The translations under genes and the position numbers were made by a program. From positions 124,001-188,000 of the forward strand of contig JARUPY010000097.1 of the NCBI GenBank assembly GCA_029817715.1: a stretch of 64,000 nt of DNA, written 5' to 3'. Source of the stretch: Melastoma dodecandrum. Its lineage: Eukaryota; Streptophyta; Magnoliopsida; Myrtales; Melastomataceae. The notes under the pieces were generated by a model. It saw only the letters and a list, made by a program, of their open reading frames with translations, did no database searches and was not told where the DNA came from. Below, in pieces: positions 44,290-56,290 of this stretch. Every line of letters begins with the position of its first letter. The stretch's first letter is position 1.

Positions 44290-45404
44290 GAGAGGAATGC
44301 GGTCGGAGGGAAACTTCTCGGAGGGGACGCCGACCGCCGACGGTCGGAGGGGACGCGCAAAGAAGCTGCTCGGAGGGGAGGGTCAGAGGGGAGGACGTTC
44401 GTATGGCAACGACGATCGCAAAAGCAAAACGATGGGTTACTAACTAGGTTAGTAAACCATTTAGTAAAAACGAACGGGGGCATTTACGTAATTTCACACC
44501 AGCCAAAGGTTAGTAATTAGGTTCGGAGTTCACTGTTAATTTTAGTAAATTACTAAACTATTTAGTAACGCGTTATTAAACCTGGCGGAGATTTACGAAC
44601 AATTTTACTAAATCTTTACTAAAAGTTTCGAACTTTTACAAATATAATTAGTAATTTTTACTAAACTTGAACAGTGATTTTTTAGGCAAATTGTTAGTAA
44701 TCGGATACTAACGGTGTTAGTAAATCTCATTAGTAATTTACTAACCCCGTTAGTATCCGATTACTAACGTTACGAACCCCGTTAGTATTCGATTAATAAA
44801 ATTGTTAGTAATCGGATACTAACGGGGTTCGTAACGTTAGTAATCGGATACTAACGGGGTTCGTAACGTTTGTAATCGGATACTAATGGGGTTCGTATTG
44901 TTAGTAATCGGATACTAACGGGGTTCGTATTGTTAGTAATCGGATACTAACGGGGTTAGTAACGTTAGTAATCGGATACTAACGGGGTTCGTAACGTTAG
45001 TAATCGGATACTAACGGGGTTAGTAAATTACTAATGAAATTTACTAACCCCGTTAGTATCCGATTACTAACGTAACGAACCCCGTTAGTATCCGATTACT
45101 ACCGATTTTACGAATCAAGACAGATTTTTTAGTAAAAATGTTAGTAATCGGGTACTAACGGGGTTAGTAACGTTAGTAATCGGGTACTAACGGGGTTAGT
45201 AACGTTAGTAATCGGGTACTAACGTGGTTAGTAAATTACTAATGAAATTTACTAACCCCGTTAGTATCCGATTACTAATAATTTTACTAAAAAAATGATC
45301 ACTGTTTAGTAGAATTTATTAAAAAAGTTAGTAAATTTTACTAACCGATTGATGAAATTTAGTAAACTACGTAACGTTACGTGCACGTAACGTTAGCCGC
45401 TTCC
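44290..45404 (-). repeat. MULE right terminal inverted repeat (about 1.1 kb)
   Basis: Inverted copy of the left repeat, differing mainly in the number and orientation of internal 32-bp units and in the pyrimidine-rich inner part. The transposase start at 43718 lies about 570 bp inside its inner edge, so the repeat probably contains the transposase promoter. Confidence 0.93.
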
Positions 45405-45413
45405 CTTCATTGG

Positions 45414-46319
45414 AAAGAAAAAGTAAGAGTAATTAATTTAGGGGGAAGGGGAATACACATAAAGCGATTATTCAAAGTCCACACCATGTCTTGAACTGGT
45501 TTTTTTTAGTTTTCTTTCATCATCACATCACAAGGGAATTAAACCTATCAAGAGCATGTCAACTACAATGCTGTCCAGGTTCATTTCCCCAAAACCTCCA
45601 CGATGTTTTCGTGGTACCCAAATTGGAATTCTAGCTTGTGTTCTGGTTTAGGTAGAGTTGACATTTTTTTTTTTACAATTACTATTTCTTTTTCCCCTCG
45701 TTTTGCTTGATCATTTCTCTCGCTATATCCTTAACAATGCGCAGCCTCGCGTTAATCTACGAGATAAATAAAATTATGCTTATTATTACCTTGTAATTGT
45801 ATAAAAATAATTCTAATACATGTAGATTTAATATGGTATTTTAAAAAATTTCCAATTCTACCTATATAATATTTGGCAATATATACGTTTCTACTCCTAA
45901 GTATTCACAAATTTTTTTTTGTAATCATTTTAGTTTATTATATAAAAATGTTTATGCATTTGTCTTATACCTTTTTTCCGACCAACTTCGAACGGCGATA
46001 AGCGCAAATCTGACTTGGACGTAACGGAGTCCTATGTGGGCATTGACAACAACGGTTCAACGTGGAAAGTAATGACACATCGACACAGCTTGTGATTAAA
46101 TTTGCTACCCCAAATAAGATCAAACTAATTACCCAAAAAAAATCGATCAAACTCTAAACAGAGAAAGGGCGATTTGGGTTTAGGGAATCGGGGCGACGGA
46201 TCACAGTGTTGGACACGACCATCACCCGAAGAGAAAAGAGAAAAAAATCAGGTGGCCACGTTGTCCCCTCCTTGGAAGCAACTCAGACAACCTTCTGTGA
46301 ACAGTTGAAGGTATGATCC
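45414..46319. other. Intergenic DNA with one foldback-MITE arm
   Basis: AT-rich. At about 45960-46080 a segment (cgaccaacttcgaacggcgat ... gacgtaacggagtcctatgtgg) resembles the arms of the MITE at 17480-18345, so a diverged or partial copy is likely. No gene recognised. Confidence 0.4.
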
Positions 46320-47530
46320 ACAACCTTTTTTTGCGGCATTGTCTGTATTTGTGAGTTTTACGGTGAGTAAAGAAGTAGTAAGTTGATTTTTTGATGTCGT
46401 TGGCTCAACCCACATATAATATGACGCGGGTTAACATTAACTTGTATGTCGAGGGGAGGATGTCTTTGTCTGATTTATGTTCTTACAAACGGAGGAAGGG
46501 TAGTTAAGTATGGTGATGTTGATGCCGACCTTCTAAGCTATTTCACTTTATTGGCTCTTGCCAAGGACTCAGGGCTGTCATGAGTGCATAAAATGTGGTA
46601 TGGGTTTCATAGTCATAGTTAACGAAAATGTCAAGGGTGAGTGAAATTATAAGAGATGCATATGTAACAAAAATATTAGAAGAATGTGATAACAATAGGA
46701 GAGTTGAGGTATTCTGTGAAAGTGAGGAAGGGAGTGGAGCTGATGAGTTAGAGGAGGGGGAGGAAGTCCATGATGAGGTAGATAAAGTTGAGGAAGATCC
46801 TGATGAGGTTAGGAAAGGCAGGGATGTAGCAAATAAGGAGGAGTAGGAGGAGGAGCATGAGGAGGAGGTTCATTTGACAGGAGTTGAAGTGCAAGACAAT
46901 CTCCTAACTGATGCGGACATGACTGGAGTTGAGGGGGAGTCGGAGTATGAGAGATTTGAAGATGAAATTGTAAATGATTTTGGTGTTTCAACCAAAGGGG
47001 AAAGACGCAAAAAAGTTATTGCATGAATTGAGCGAATATAATCCCCACGGTGATCATAAATCTATGGTATGCTATTGTCATACGCACAAAGCTGTTCAGT
47101 GGTATGCTATTGTCAATGGATATAATCTATTTTTGGAAAAAAAGTAAAGACTTTAGGCAAGAAGCCATTTATGTTAAAAGGTATCTGTGGAGGATATATG
47201 GTTAATGGATGAAGAAAGAAAAAACTTTTTTTGTTAGGTACGTTTTGAACGAGCATAAGTGTAGTCGTAGCTTGATTAATCGTCAAGCTACAAGAAAGTG
47301 GTTGGAAAATCAATTCATGCAAGGGCTTATTCGCAAGGCTGGTAGGACTACTAGAGATATTCAACAAGAAGTAATGGAAAAACATCACATATAAGTCCCT
47401 CCGATGAAAGTTTACAAAGCATGTTGAATAGCTGAAAAAGTTGGTTAATGGCACTATTTATGAGCATTTTAAAGATTTGAGGGCATACGTTGTTGCACTT
47501 ACGCTGAAATATCCTACACAATTTGACACT
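46320..47530 (+). pseudogene. Degenerate MuDR-type MULE transposase N-terminal region
   Basis: Fragments in several frames follow the MuDR order: VVKYGDVDADLLSYFTLLAL (near 46500), an acidic Glu/Asp-rich block (46630-46990), FEDEIVNDFGVS, WYAIVNGYNLFLEK (near 47100), and LNEHKCSRSLINRQATRKWL with NQFMQGLIRKAG (47240-47350), which is the H-x-C end of the DNA-binding domain and the start of the core. There are many stops and the catalytic core is missing. Ends and inverted repeats were not identified. It is distinct from the FAR1-type element nearby. Confidence 0.65.
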
Positions 47531-48034
47531 TTTGACTGGCTTGTACACAATTCACCATCCTCAATTCGACACGATCAACTCCATAAGTCCAATCTGACAA
47601 AGTTGATCTCTAGTCTTTTGCTCTCTACCTCACGTTTTGAAAGCGTCCAGAAATCACCCCTGCATCCAGAAACCGTCTACCATCACCACATTCGACCACC
47701 GTTCCATCAAGGTAGACTCCACTAAAGAAGCCCACCGTAGCCGCTACACGTCCGCCCAACTTCCGTTTGAAGTCCCGCTGTTGTTCTTCTAGTTCTTTGT
47801 TGTGTTTTCATTCGCATCATGTATGCAAGTAGTGTCAAAATTTTGTCATTGTAATTTAACACTGTCTAATTATATTTATAATATTGTGTTATGTTTAATT
47901 GTGTTCAATTATTTTACGACGATCGCAGTCTCTTGTAAAATTCGATATGTTGCATGAAGATATAGTTTCGCGTCAATAAGTAGTTCCCTCAATTGTTTTT
48001 TTTTTCTCAAGTAAAAGAAATCGGCGTTACAAAC

Positions 48035-48325
48035 CCAACGCGACCTTTTCTTCTTTTTCTTTGCCCCTTCTCATCCATCGTTCATTTGCCATGTGGTCAG
48101 GAAAAAAAACAAATCTTCTTTAGATACGTAATAAATCACCACATCATATCAAACCTTTTATGGTAACATTCTGGAATTCGTCCCAATTACTTATTCCTAA
48201 CTAACCAGTGATAGTGATATGACGTGGTGATTTATAACGAGATTTATTTTTTTCCTGACCATATTGCATGGCAAATGAACGATGGATGGGAAAAGGGGCA
48301 AAGAAAAAGAGGAAAAAGGGTCGTG
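48035..48325. repeat. Long inverted repeat (hairpin / MITE-like) upstream of the GGCT gene
   Basis: The left arm (about 48040-48145: tctttttctttgcccctt, catccatcgttcatttgcca, ggtcaggaaaaaaa, ataaatcaccac) is matched in reverse complement by 48215-48322 with few mismatches. The arms are about 105 bp and the spacer about 70 bp. No protein. It could be a MITE or the precursor of a small-RNA-producing hairpin. Confidence 0.8.
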
Positions 48326-48440
48326 TGTTGGGGGAGGCGCACGCTTGTCTGAGGTTTGGGAATCTCGAAGCACAAAAGGGGGGAAGCAAGTAGGCAGGGG
48401 GAAGATCTCTTCCTCCTCCATTCCCTTTCCCACCTCACGA

Positions 48441-49652
48441 TATAAATACTCACCTTCTCTCCCCCCCCCCCCCCCAACTCTTCCCCTGTTTTTCAATTTC
48501 ATCTCCTAAATTTCTTCACTTCTTGATCCATTTCCCATTTTCGCTTTTGGGTTGGGTCGGGGGGACCAACTCTTTCTCCCTTGATCAGCCTCCCCCCTCC
48601 TGAAGCCTTGACGGACCACCCACTTCCTGATCCCGGGTTCCGTGAGTTAGAACCCTCTTCCTAAATGCATTGCGTTTTTTATTAGTGGAGGGTTCTTGTG
48701 GCTTTTCCCGTTTCTGCGTTTTGTGGATCTTGCCGAAATTTGGAAACTTAATTTGGAAACTTTCCCCTTCCCAGGAAGGAATTATTGTGAAATATGTGCG
48801 TGGGGCCTTTTTTTGGGGATTAGTGGGTTCCGCTCTGCGTTGTGTGGCCAAATGGCGTTTGTGTATTTATTTGTCGGTGGATTTGTCACGTGTACGTTCC
48901 ATCTGCCCCGGCACTTGAATGCTCCCTGGGATGTTATTGATGTCTGATAGTCGTGGGGTTCTGAAATAGGTGATTGGAGATTTTGTCGTTGTGGGGTGTG
49001 TATATATATTAATGTTGGAAGGTCTTGTCTGATTACTGTTGAACTGTGTTTTTTGGCCGCTTTCTCTCGTGAGGTTTTGAGGAAGCATTTGAATGGGACT
49101 GTTGAGTGTGTCCTGGCCAATTTGTTTCACTGGAAATGGATATGTTTGAGGACATTGACCCTGTGGAATTGTTGAAACAGTTGTTAAAAATGGGTTGAGT
49201 TGATGAGATGTCAATGCCATGGAATTTTCGACTTTCTTTTATCAGCCATTGGATGTGAGATGTGACCAATTGAGTCCATGGCGAGTGAGGTCGAAATGTG
49301 TCAGAAAAGGTCATCTATCTGATTAGTCATTGGCTAGAAACATGAAATCTCCGCGTGTTAAGTTGGGGGATCTTACTATGTGTCAGTAGTTAGTGTCAAT
49401 GCCTTAAAAGCCAGATAATTTTCCATCCTCTTTAGGGAAATGGTGGGATTCCTCCTCCTTGAATGTACTTTGCTTTTAGTTTATGCTTTTGTCCATGAAA
49501 AGGTCTGGCGTGAAAGTTTAAGCGGACAAACAAATGTGCCTTTTAGTTGGTTTGAATGTTTCAGATTTTCTTTTCCTCTTATTTTTGTGTCAATTTCTAA
49601 GAAATTACCTGTTTTTTTCTAATGTTTTCCTAGACATTTTGTCAGGAGCACA
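48441..49652 (+). promoter_or_regulatory. GGCT promoter and 5' untranslated region
   Basis: A TATA box (tataaata at 48441-48448) is followed by a pyrimidine-rich tract with a long C run (about 48460-48476), typical of a plant transcription start region. The coding ATG is 1.2 kb downstream, so the leader probably contains an intron. The exact exon borders were not determined. Confidence 0.5.
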
Positions 49653-51019
49653 ATGGTTTTCTGGATCTTTGGTTATGGCTCGCTGATGTGGAACCCTGGT
49701 TTTGATTATGACGAGAAGATTTTGGGCTATATCAAGGACTACAAGCGTGTTTTTGACCTTGGTAAGTTTCTTGCACTGAAATTAAGTGCAGTGTTCTAGC
49801 GTGTTCTGTTTGCTGTTACTGCAAGTGTGTGGATGAGGGCAGTTGTAAATGAAAGCTTGATGTTTTTGGTTCCAGCTTGCATTGATCACAGAGGCACCCC
49901 TGACCATCCTGCAAGAACTTGCACTCTTGAGAAGGATGAAGGGTCGATATGCGTGAGTGCAAAACCACCATCAATAATATTTGATGAATTGTCTCGCATT
50001 TGCATCTTTCTGAATTCTTAGTGTCTATAACAAAGGTGTGACTTTATGAGTCAAATTCATTTCCTGTTGCATAAGCAGTGGGGTGTTGCTTACTGTGTCC
50101 GAGGAGGGCCTGAGAAGGAGAAATTAGCCATGGAAGTGAGTCTTTGAATCTCATCTTTGTAACTCACATAGATTTCTCAGAAGATTAGACATAATCATGC
50201 TTACAGAATTAATCACTTCCCATTCTATAGTACCTGGAGCACAGGGAGTGTGAGTATGACAAGAAGACGCTGGTAGACTTTTACAAGGTGAGGTCCTGCT
50301 CATAATTTTGCAGCTCTACCTTTCCCCTTTTAGTCCGTCTTTTCTTAAAGTCATCCGATACTAATCTCACTGTCAATTTCCCTTCTTCCAGGAGTGTGAA
50401 CCGTCACATCCTATTCTGGAAGGAGTTATAGTGTATGACCTTAGCTCGATCAATTGCCTTTGTACTTTGCCGTATTATCCTGGCAATCTCAGCATATAAA
50501 TTTTGGTCGATGCAGTTTTACTTCTACACCAGACAAGGTGTTGAACAAATACTATTTGGGTCCAGCTCCTTTAGAAGATATGGCCAAGTAAATATTAGTT
50601 ATTGTTCGCTTTTTTGGCACAACTGGCTGGAACTTTCCCTGATCATGGTATCATTGTTTTTTTGGTGTTTAGGCAAATCGCAACTGCCTTTGGACCTTGT
50701 GGAAACAACAGGGAATACTTATTCCGGCTTGAGAAGGCCATGTTTGATATCGGTGAGTAGAGTAGTCCTCCACCTGGGAAACTATAGCGAGGGCTATTTA
50801 GTGTTGTTCAGTTCGATTCTGATATTACAAGGATTGATTGTTCTCACAGGGCATGAAGAGGATGACATTATAGAGCTGGCCAACGAAGTGAGGAGGGTTC
50901 TGGGCAACACCAGCCACAAAGTTGAGAAGAAGTTTATGGGTGGTTCAATGGACGCGAGGAACGTGGTGCCGATGCAGCTACCTTTGCGGCCCCGACAGGA
51001 AGCCATAGCCATGGAGTGA
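49653..51019 (+). CDS. GGCT2: ChaC-like gamma-glutamylcyclotransferase (cytosolic glutathione degradation)
   Basis: Eight exons (49653-49761, 49876-49952, 50079-50135, 50231-50287, 50392-50432, 50516-50587, 50673-50752, 50850-51019) join in frame to 220 residues, the usual plant GGCT2 length. The enzyme releases 5-oxoproline from the gamma-glutamyl group of glutathione or related peptides in the cytosol. Visible features are the N-terminal [12 protein letters not shown] glycine-rich substrate loop, [15 protein letters not shown] containing the likely catalytic Glu, [12 protein letters not shown], and [16 protein letters not shown]. The C-terminal tail EIS-like region is short. It matches the Arabidopsis gene adjacent to PBA1. 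All splice sites are GT-AG. Confidence 0.95.
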
Positions 51020-51559
51020 GTGGTGCCAAAAGAGACAGGGAACAGGGACTTTTTCTTGTTCTAAGAAGGTTATTTCGTCTCAGCTGGAAAGGGAAAATAA
51101 AAAGAAAGACTTTCAAGACATTTGAGAGTTTCTTCACTACTCGAAAATAAAAAGTTAAAAAAATTAAATTAAATTAAATAAATATTAAAATTACTTATCT
51201 TAAAAATCGTTTCATTTTGTAACGTAACATTGGAATTTGACGGTTTTTTTTTTGTTTTTAATAGTTTCAAATAGACTACAACTTTGACACTAAATTGTAA
51301 GCTCAATGACAGCCAACAGAAGAATAATGTATTTTGAAATGATAATTTTTTTAATTAAAATTCGATGTTTAGAATTTCGAATATAAAAATCAAAATGAAA
51401 AGGAATTTCCTTTACACACCAACCAAACAGAGCATTAAGTGATTTAAGCAAAGGTCTTAATCCAACTTGGGGAAGAGGCAAACGGGCGATTCGAGAAGAA
51501 GCAGCCGTTGGTTCTTCGTAAAAGCAAATTAGGGTTTCCTTCCGATCTGAAGAACAGAT
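51020..51559 (+). promoter_or_regulatory. Compact spacer and PBA1 promoter
   Basis: Only 540 bp separate the GGCT stop from the PBA1 start; AT-rich sequence with aaattaaat repeats near 51155. No further gene. Confidence 0.5.
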
Positions 51560-54143
51560 ATGGAGTCGTTGGATGTCGACGGGCCTCACTCGATGGGTAC
51601 CACCATCATCGGCGTTACCTATGACGGCGGCGTCGTCCTCGGCGCCGACTCCCGCACCAGCACCGGTTAGATCTCCTCCCGTGTCCGTTCATGGTTTTTT
51701 TGTAGCTTGGAATGCTCCGTAATGACTGGGTGGTTGTGGTTGGGGTTGATGTTTGTAGGGGTTTACGTGGCCAACCGAGCGTCCGATAAGATCACGCAGC
51801 TCACCGATAACGTTTACGTTTGTCGATCCGGATCGGTAATGTTGTTTCCTCCATTCTAGGAGTTGGCTGGTTTGACGGTGTACGCAGTTATCATTATGTT
51901 ATATGCATGTTCAAATCATCGAGTTCGGTTTGTGTGATTCAAAGATAGATCTCCTCTATTTTTAGGCTCGTTATTTTCTGATTTATTGTTAATTGGCGCA
52001 GCGTTTGATGGCCTTCTGCTGAGAAATTGAGGATGTTGTATTGTTGTATGAGCAGGCCGCGGACTCTCAGATTTTATCGGACTATGTGCGCTACTTCCTG
52101 CATCAGCATACGTCAGTACATCTCCCCGATTTTTCTTTTCTTATATCCAGAAAGAACACCTCGTGTTAGTGTCTTCGCAGATGAGGGCAACTGTTAGTTC
52201 CACTTGTGGAAGTACTTATCCCTAGGGCAAAAGCTTGGTGAACCTGCAATATATTTGCCGTTTGGACTCTATCCTGTAGGTGTCAGCCTTTATTAGACTT
52301 ACGCACTCAGAGAATGAAGTTGCCTTTACTGAGAAATAGGGCAAGTTCATTGGGGATTAAGAGGTCGATCAGTTTATTAGGTAGAAGTGGTTACAATTTG
52401 GCAGACCATTCTTTAGTTTGTTAGTCATTAAAATGCTCAGTCAATGCTATTTATTTCAATTCATTAATTAAATAAAGGGCTGTTCATGTGACTTGTTCTG
52501 GTCAGGAGACCTGGCAAATGTTCTACATTTTGATTTTCCTTTTCGTATTTCTTATCCGTGCAGTATTCAGCTGGGCCAGCCTGCAACTGTGAAAGTTGCT
52601 GCTAATGTTGTGAGGCTGCTGGCATACAATAACAAGGTTTGTTCTTGTTATCATGTACCTTATCCTTTTATGTTTGTGATTAGCATTAATTATACTGTGC
52701 AATCGAGCCTAGCAGTTAAATTTGTCGACATGTTTTAAGTAAAAAGAGGTATTTCTGAATCTCTCTTATCTTTTCAGCTGCAAATTGTTGCTAGGTATTT
52801 TCTCACACAGAAAGGCGGAGTTTTTCCATCTCTGATAGGATATTTAACACTTATGAATGATTGGAAAGGTGATTGGGCATGTTGTAGCTGTATCACCTAT
52901 TTTCAGTATACGTATTCTCCATAAATCGTGTCAAGTTGTTTTAATATTGTGATGATGCTTTTGCTTGCTTTTCTATTACTGTAAGCATTTAATGGAATAA
53001 ATGCTGCCAGTTTCCAGATGCTCGTTTAACACTAGTGATATGTTTTTACGTTTAATTATTTAATAGAATTTGATGCCTTTATAGCATGCTTTCACATCAG
53101 TTGACGCATTGGTGGCATGTGATCAGAATATGCTGCAAACAGGCCTTATCGTTGGTGGATGGGACAAGTATGAAGGTGGTAAAATATACGGAGTCCCTCT
53201 TGGAGGAACAATCTTGGAACAACCTTTCGCTATTGGAGGTGCTTTTGTTTTTATAATGAAAAGCACTGTAAAATATTTCAGGATAGAAATCTTTCTAGGG
53301 ACCTTTATGTTTGGCTGAAATCTGGCTTGGGTTTCTTTCTATTTTGTTCGGAAAATGAGGACATTTTCAATTTAAAATCTTGATATGACATGGCTTTTGG
53401 TTAGGTTGGCTAATCAACTTGTATGAAGTTCAATGCCCTTTTGCCTGGGGGCTAATGCTTCACTGAGAAATATGAAATTGCAGGTTCTGGATCCAGTTAC
53501 TTGTATGGGTTCTTTGATCAAGTTTGGAAAGAGGGGATGACGAAGGAAGAGGCCGAGGTATGATAAAGTATTAACTTTCTAGAGGAGGAGTGAATCCTTA
53601 AACCTTAGTTGTCCTGGCTTCGTCCCTTGAAAATTTGCTTTTCAGTATTGTCCATATAATGATTTCTTGCAATGCCTTCCATCGAACTTCTGTTCTTGTC
53701 TAGACCAATGTAGAGAATGTGAAATCTAATCTCTGTTGGAAGAATTCTATCATGACTGGTCAAGTCTGGTCCGCATTAGAAGTGTGATGATAGACGGGTA
53801 GCATTTTAGCGATTTGAACATCAGGGATATTAATATGGACTGCTTTTGCAGAGTCTCGTGGTGAAAGCAGTTTCTCTTGCAATTGCACGAGATGGTGCCA
53901 GCGGCGGTGTGGTCCGGACTGTCGTCGTAAGTTCTATATTCAACTTTTCATGGTTCTGTTTTGTAGTCGTAGAATGTGGCTGAACAGTAGTTTCTTCTGA
54001 AACTGTTGCAGATCAATGCGGATGGAGTCACCAGAAACTTTTACCCTGGCGATACCCTCCCTCTGTGGCATGAGGAGATTCCCGCACAGAATTCGCTGCT
54101 GGATATTCTCAGTGCTCCCAGCCCTGAACCAATGAGCATGTAG
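51560..54143 (+). CDS. PBA1: 20S proteasome beta1 subunit (caspase-like)
   Basis: Eight exons (51560-51665, 51759-51835, 52056-52111, 52564-52636, 53127-53238, 53484-53557, 53852-53926, 54012-54143) join in frame to 234 residues, matching plant PBA1. The subunit cleaves after acidic residues in the 20S core. The propeptide ends MG and the mature catalytic Thr1 is residue 14 ([12 protein letters not shown]). Asp17 is in GADSRTST (residue 30) and Lys33 in ASDKITQL (residue 46). The region [21 protein letters not shown] and [16 protein letters not shown] follow the family closely. The C-terminus ends [11 protein letters not shown] small in-frame exon-like stretch near 52778 was not used because the frame joins directly at 53127. 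Confidence 0.97.
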
Positions 54144-54540
54144 GATCTCAGAGGTGACAATAGGCATAAAATGTTTCGATTGGTTTCCTTAATACCCACT
54201 TCCTGAGTTCGGATTTGTGTTGTCGGGTGCGATGTCCATGATTTGAATAGTCAATATATCAAATGTTCGTGGCGCATTGTGGGGTTACTGAAAAACAAGT
54301 TGCTACTTCCTGGTAGTATTGTGTGGTGATGGATCCTTGGAAATTAAGGCGTGGGAGGTCATTAGTCGTGGTTAGCCGAGCTTCGTTCCTACATACGGTT
54401 AATCTGAAGAATAATTTGCCGTTTACGATTTAAAAAGCGATTTTGATGCATTGTTCGTTTCGAACAATGGCTTCATGCATGTGTTTGTAACATTGACTTA
54501 CAAGGGACGTAGTTTGAATGATAGAGCTAAGGTTCAATCC
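54144..54540. other. PBA1 3' flank
   Basis: Likely 3' untranslated region followed by spacer; no gene. Confidence 0.4.
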
Positions 54541-54770
54541 CTCACATCTTTACGCCATATGTAGCTCAGATGGTAGATTCTCTTTTCTCCAATGTAGCCC
54601 TGATGGTAGATCCTTTCTTATCATAGTAAGATATGTAGCTTAGACGGTGAGGTTAATCCTTAGCACACGAGGTATAGGGATTGATTCCCCGCATCTGAAC
54701 CTCATACCTCTAGCATGCTAAGTAACCCGCAACCATCCGAGTTACGTCCCCTTTTTAATTTTTTAAGTAT
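54541..54770 (+). repeat. tRNA-derived SINE-like repeat
   Basis: Three D-arm/A-box-like segments (gtagctcagatggtaga near 54565, gtagccctgatggtaga near 54593, gtagcttagacggtga near 54639) are followed by gggattgattccccgcat (B-box-like) near 54690. The segment ends in a T-rich stretch near 54755. This is the layout of tRNA-derived SINEs, probably with internal duplication. Confidence 0.5.
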
Positions 54771-55490
54771 GGTATGATGCGGGGATTGCAAGGAAAAGAT
54801 GATTCCAATACCAAAATGATGGGGAACGTCACTGTGGGCGCGAAATGGAGTGACGTGGGAATGGTCGGAAGGGTAAATAATGAAACGGGATGGCTGAATG
54901 GACGGGTACGAAGGAAAGGTTGAGATCAACTTTCATGGATACAGATACACCACCGTGAAAGAAGACTCCGATAGAACTCGCCTGTCACACGGATATAGAC
55001 ACACCACCGTGAACAAGAACGAGGGCGAGGAATAACACGGAGGATACATGAACACCACCACCGGTTGATACACTTCCACTCATTCAGATTGAAATAATCT
55101 GGGTTTTTTAATCCTTACAATGCAAAGGCTTATATAAGCTGGCTATGGCAAGACAATAAAGGAAACAAAATAAAAGATAAGGGAAATAAAATAAAATAAA
55201 AGATTGCATCAGAAGATAAGGAAGGGAAATATATTATTTTCTCTCGACAAGATCTGCAAAGATGGTGGAGCAGTGTAGTGGAGCAGGCGCGACTCTTGGG
55301 GTGCAAGTTGTCGGACCTAAGCAGCCAGATCGTAATCGTCCTTTGGGCTGCTTGTCGCCTGATTGCCTTTCGTAGCCTGAGAGACGCGTTGTTCGGTGCT
55401 CATCGTCGCCTCGCTTACTCGATGATCAGCAAGTTGAGACCTCCAATAGGTGACAGTGGTTGAGGTGTGGGCGAAGCGACAACCGTCCTT
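54771..55490. other. Repeat-derived intergenic DNA
   Basis: Two related blocks (ggatacagatacaccaccgtg near 54940 and ggatatagacacaccaccgtg near 54990) and a taatccttacaatgcaaaggcttatataagc stretch split over 55110-55140 recall plant LTR sequence, but no LTR pair was found. No coding frame supported. Confidence 0.4.
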
Positions 55491-56290
55491 GTATCATGGT
55501 AGTTGCTGTTTGTAATAACGACTTTCAAATCCCAAGAAGTCACTGTTACAAACGACTTGATGGCGTTCACCACATATGCATGAAATCGTTGTTTGTAATA
55601 GTAGACTTTCAAATATTATTGAATGTAGTTGGAATTTGAACACCAAACTAAACCCTTAACCTAAAATTTATAAATAATCGCCTAACCTTAATAATTACCC
55701 ACATCCTTAAATTCGGCTAACTATTACTAACCTAAATCAAATTGGGCCAACGATCCCTAACCTAAAATAAATTACGTAACTAAAACTAACACTAACCTTA
55801 TGGAGGCACGAATTGGTGAAATTTGACAAGGAGATGGAAAGAAAGTACTACGACAAGGGATACTCACGCATAAGCAAAAGCGAGCTTTGGGAGACAAGGG
55901 TTCGAGAGAAACGTCAGTGAGAAGTGTGATGACAACGACAAGCAACAGGAGGGAATGGGCGAAGCACGACATAGGAGACTTAAGAAAAAATCCATCCCTA
56001 GTGGAGGGGTTCTAGTGTCGGATCATCGACACTCAAAGTCGTTGTCTCTAACAACTTTCATCAAGCACCAGGACGCTCTCGCACTTGGCAAACTTTGCCT
56101 AAGTGCGCTTTTGCCACTATTTGTAACAACGACATTGCCGTAATTTGTCAAAGTCGTTCCAAACAACAAGTTTATGTGACATACATAAAATCACTGTTTG
56201 GGGCAACGACTTTGACAAACTATGGGAAAGTTTGTTATACACAATGATTTCTTTTTAATTTTAGTCCTGCTATTTCAAACAGTGAGTTAG
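55491..56290. repeat. Non-coding element with subterminal aacgacttt motifs
   Basis: Copies of a tttgt(a)aca..cgacttt-like motif in both orientations cluster at 55500-55610 and 56110-56225. A clear 25-bp hairpin (taatttgtcaaagtcgttcc / gcaacgactttgacaaacta) lies at 56142-56222. Subterminal clustering of a short motif is typical of DNA transposons such as CACTA or MULE derivatives. Ends and target duplication not found. Confidence 0.45.

Larger units (their letters stand above)
38851..45404. mobile_element. MULE with 1.1-kb inverted repeats and perfect 9-bp target duplication
   Basis: The 6554-bp element begins GGAAGCGGCTAACG and ends with its inverse. It is flanked by CTTCATTGG at 38842-38850 and 45405-45413, the 9-bp target duplication typical of Mutator-like elements. 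The long inverted repeats enclose a FAR1-type transposase gene on the minus strand and an accessory gene on the plus strand, arranged convergently. The near-identical repeats and intact duplication indicate a recent insertion. Confidence 0.95.

Noticed and set aside
52778..52794. Possible extra PBA1 exon after a ttttcag acceptor
   Set aside because: Adds residues not expected in the family and is unnecessary, since exon 4 joins the exon at 53127 in frame.
55772..56143. Overlapping open frames on both strands
   Set aside because: No domain, opposite-strand overlap and location inside a repeat-like element.
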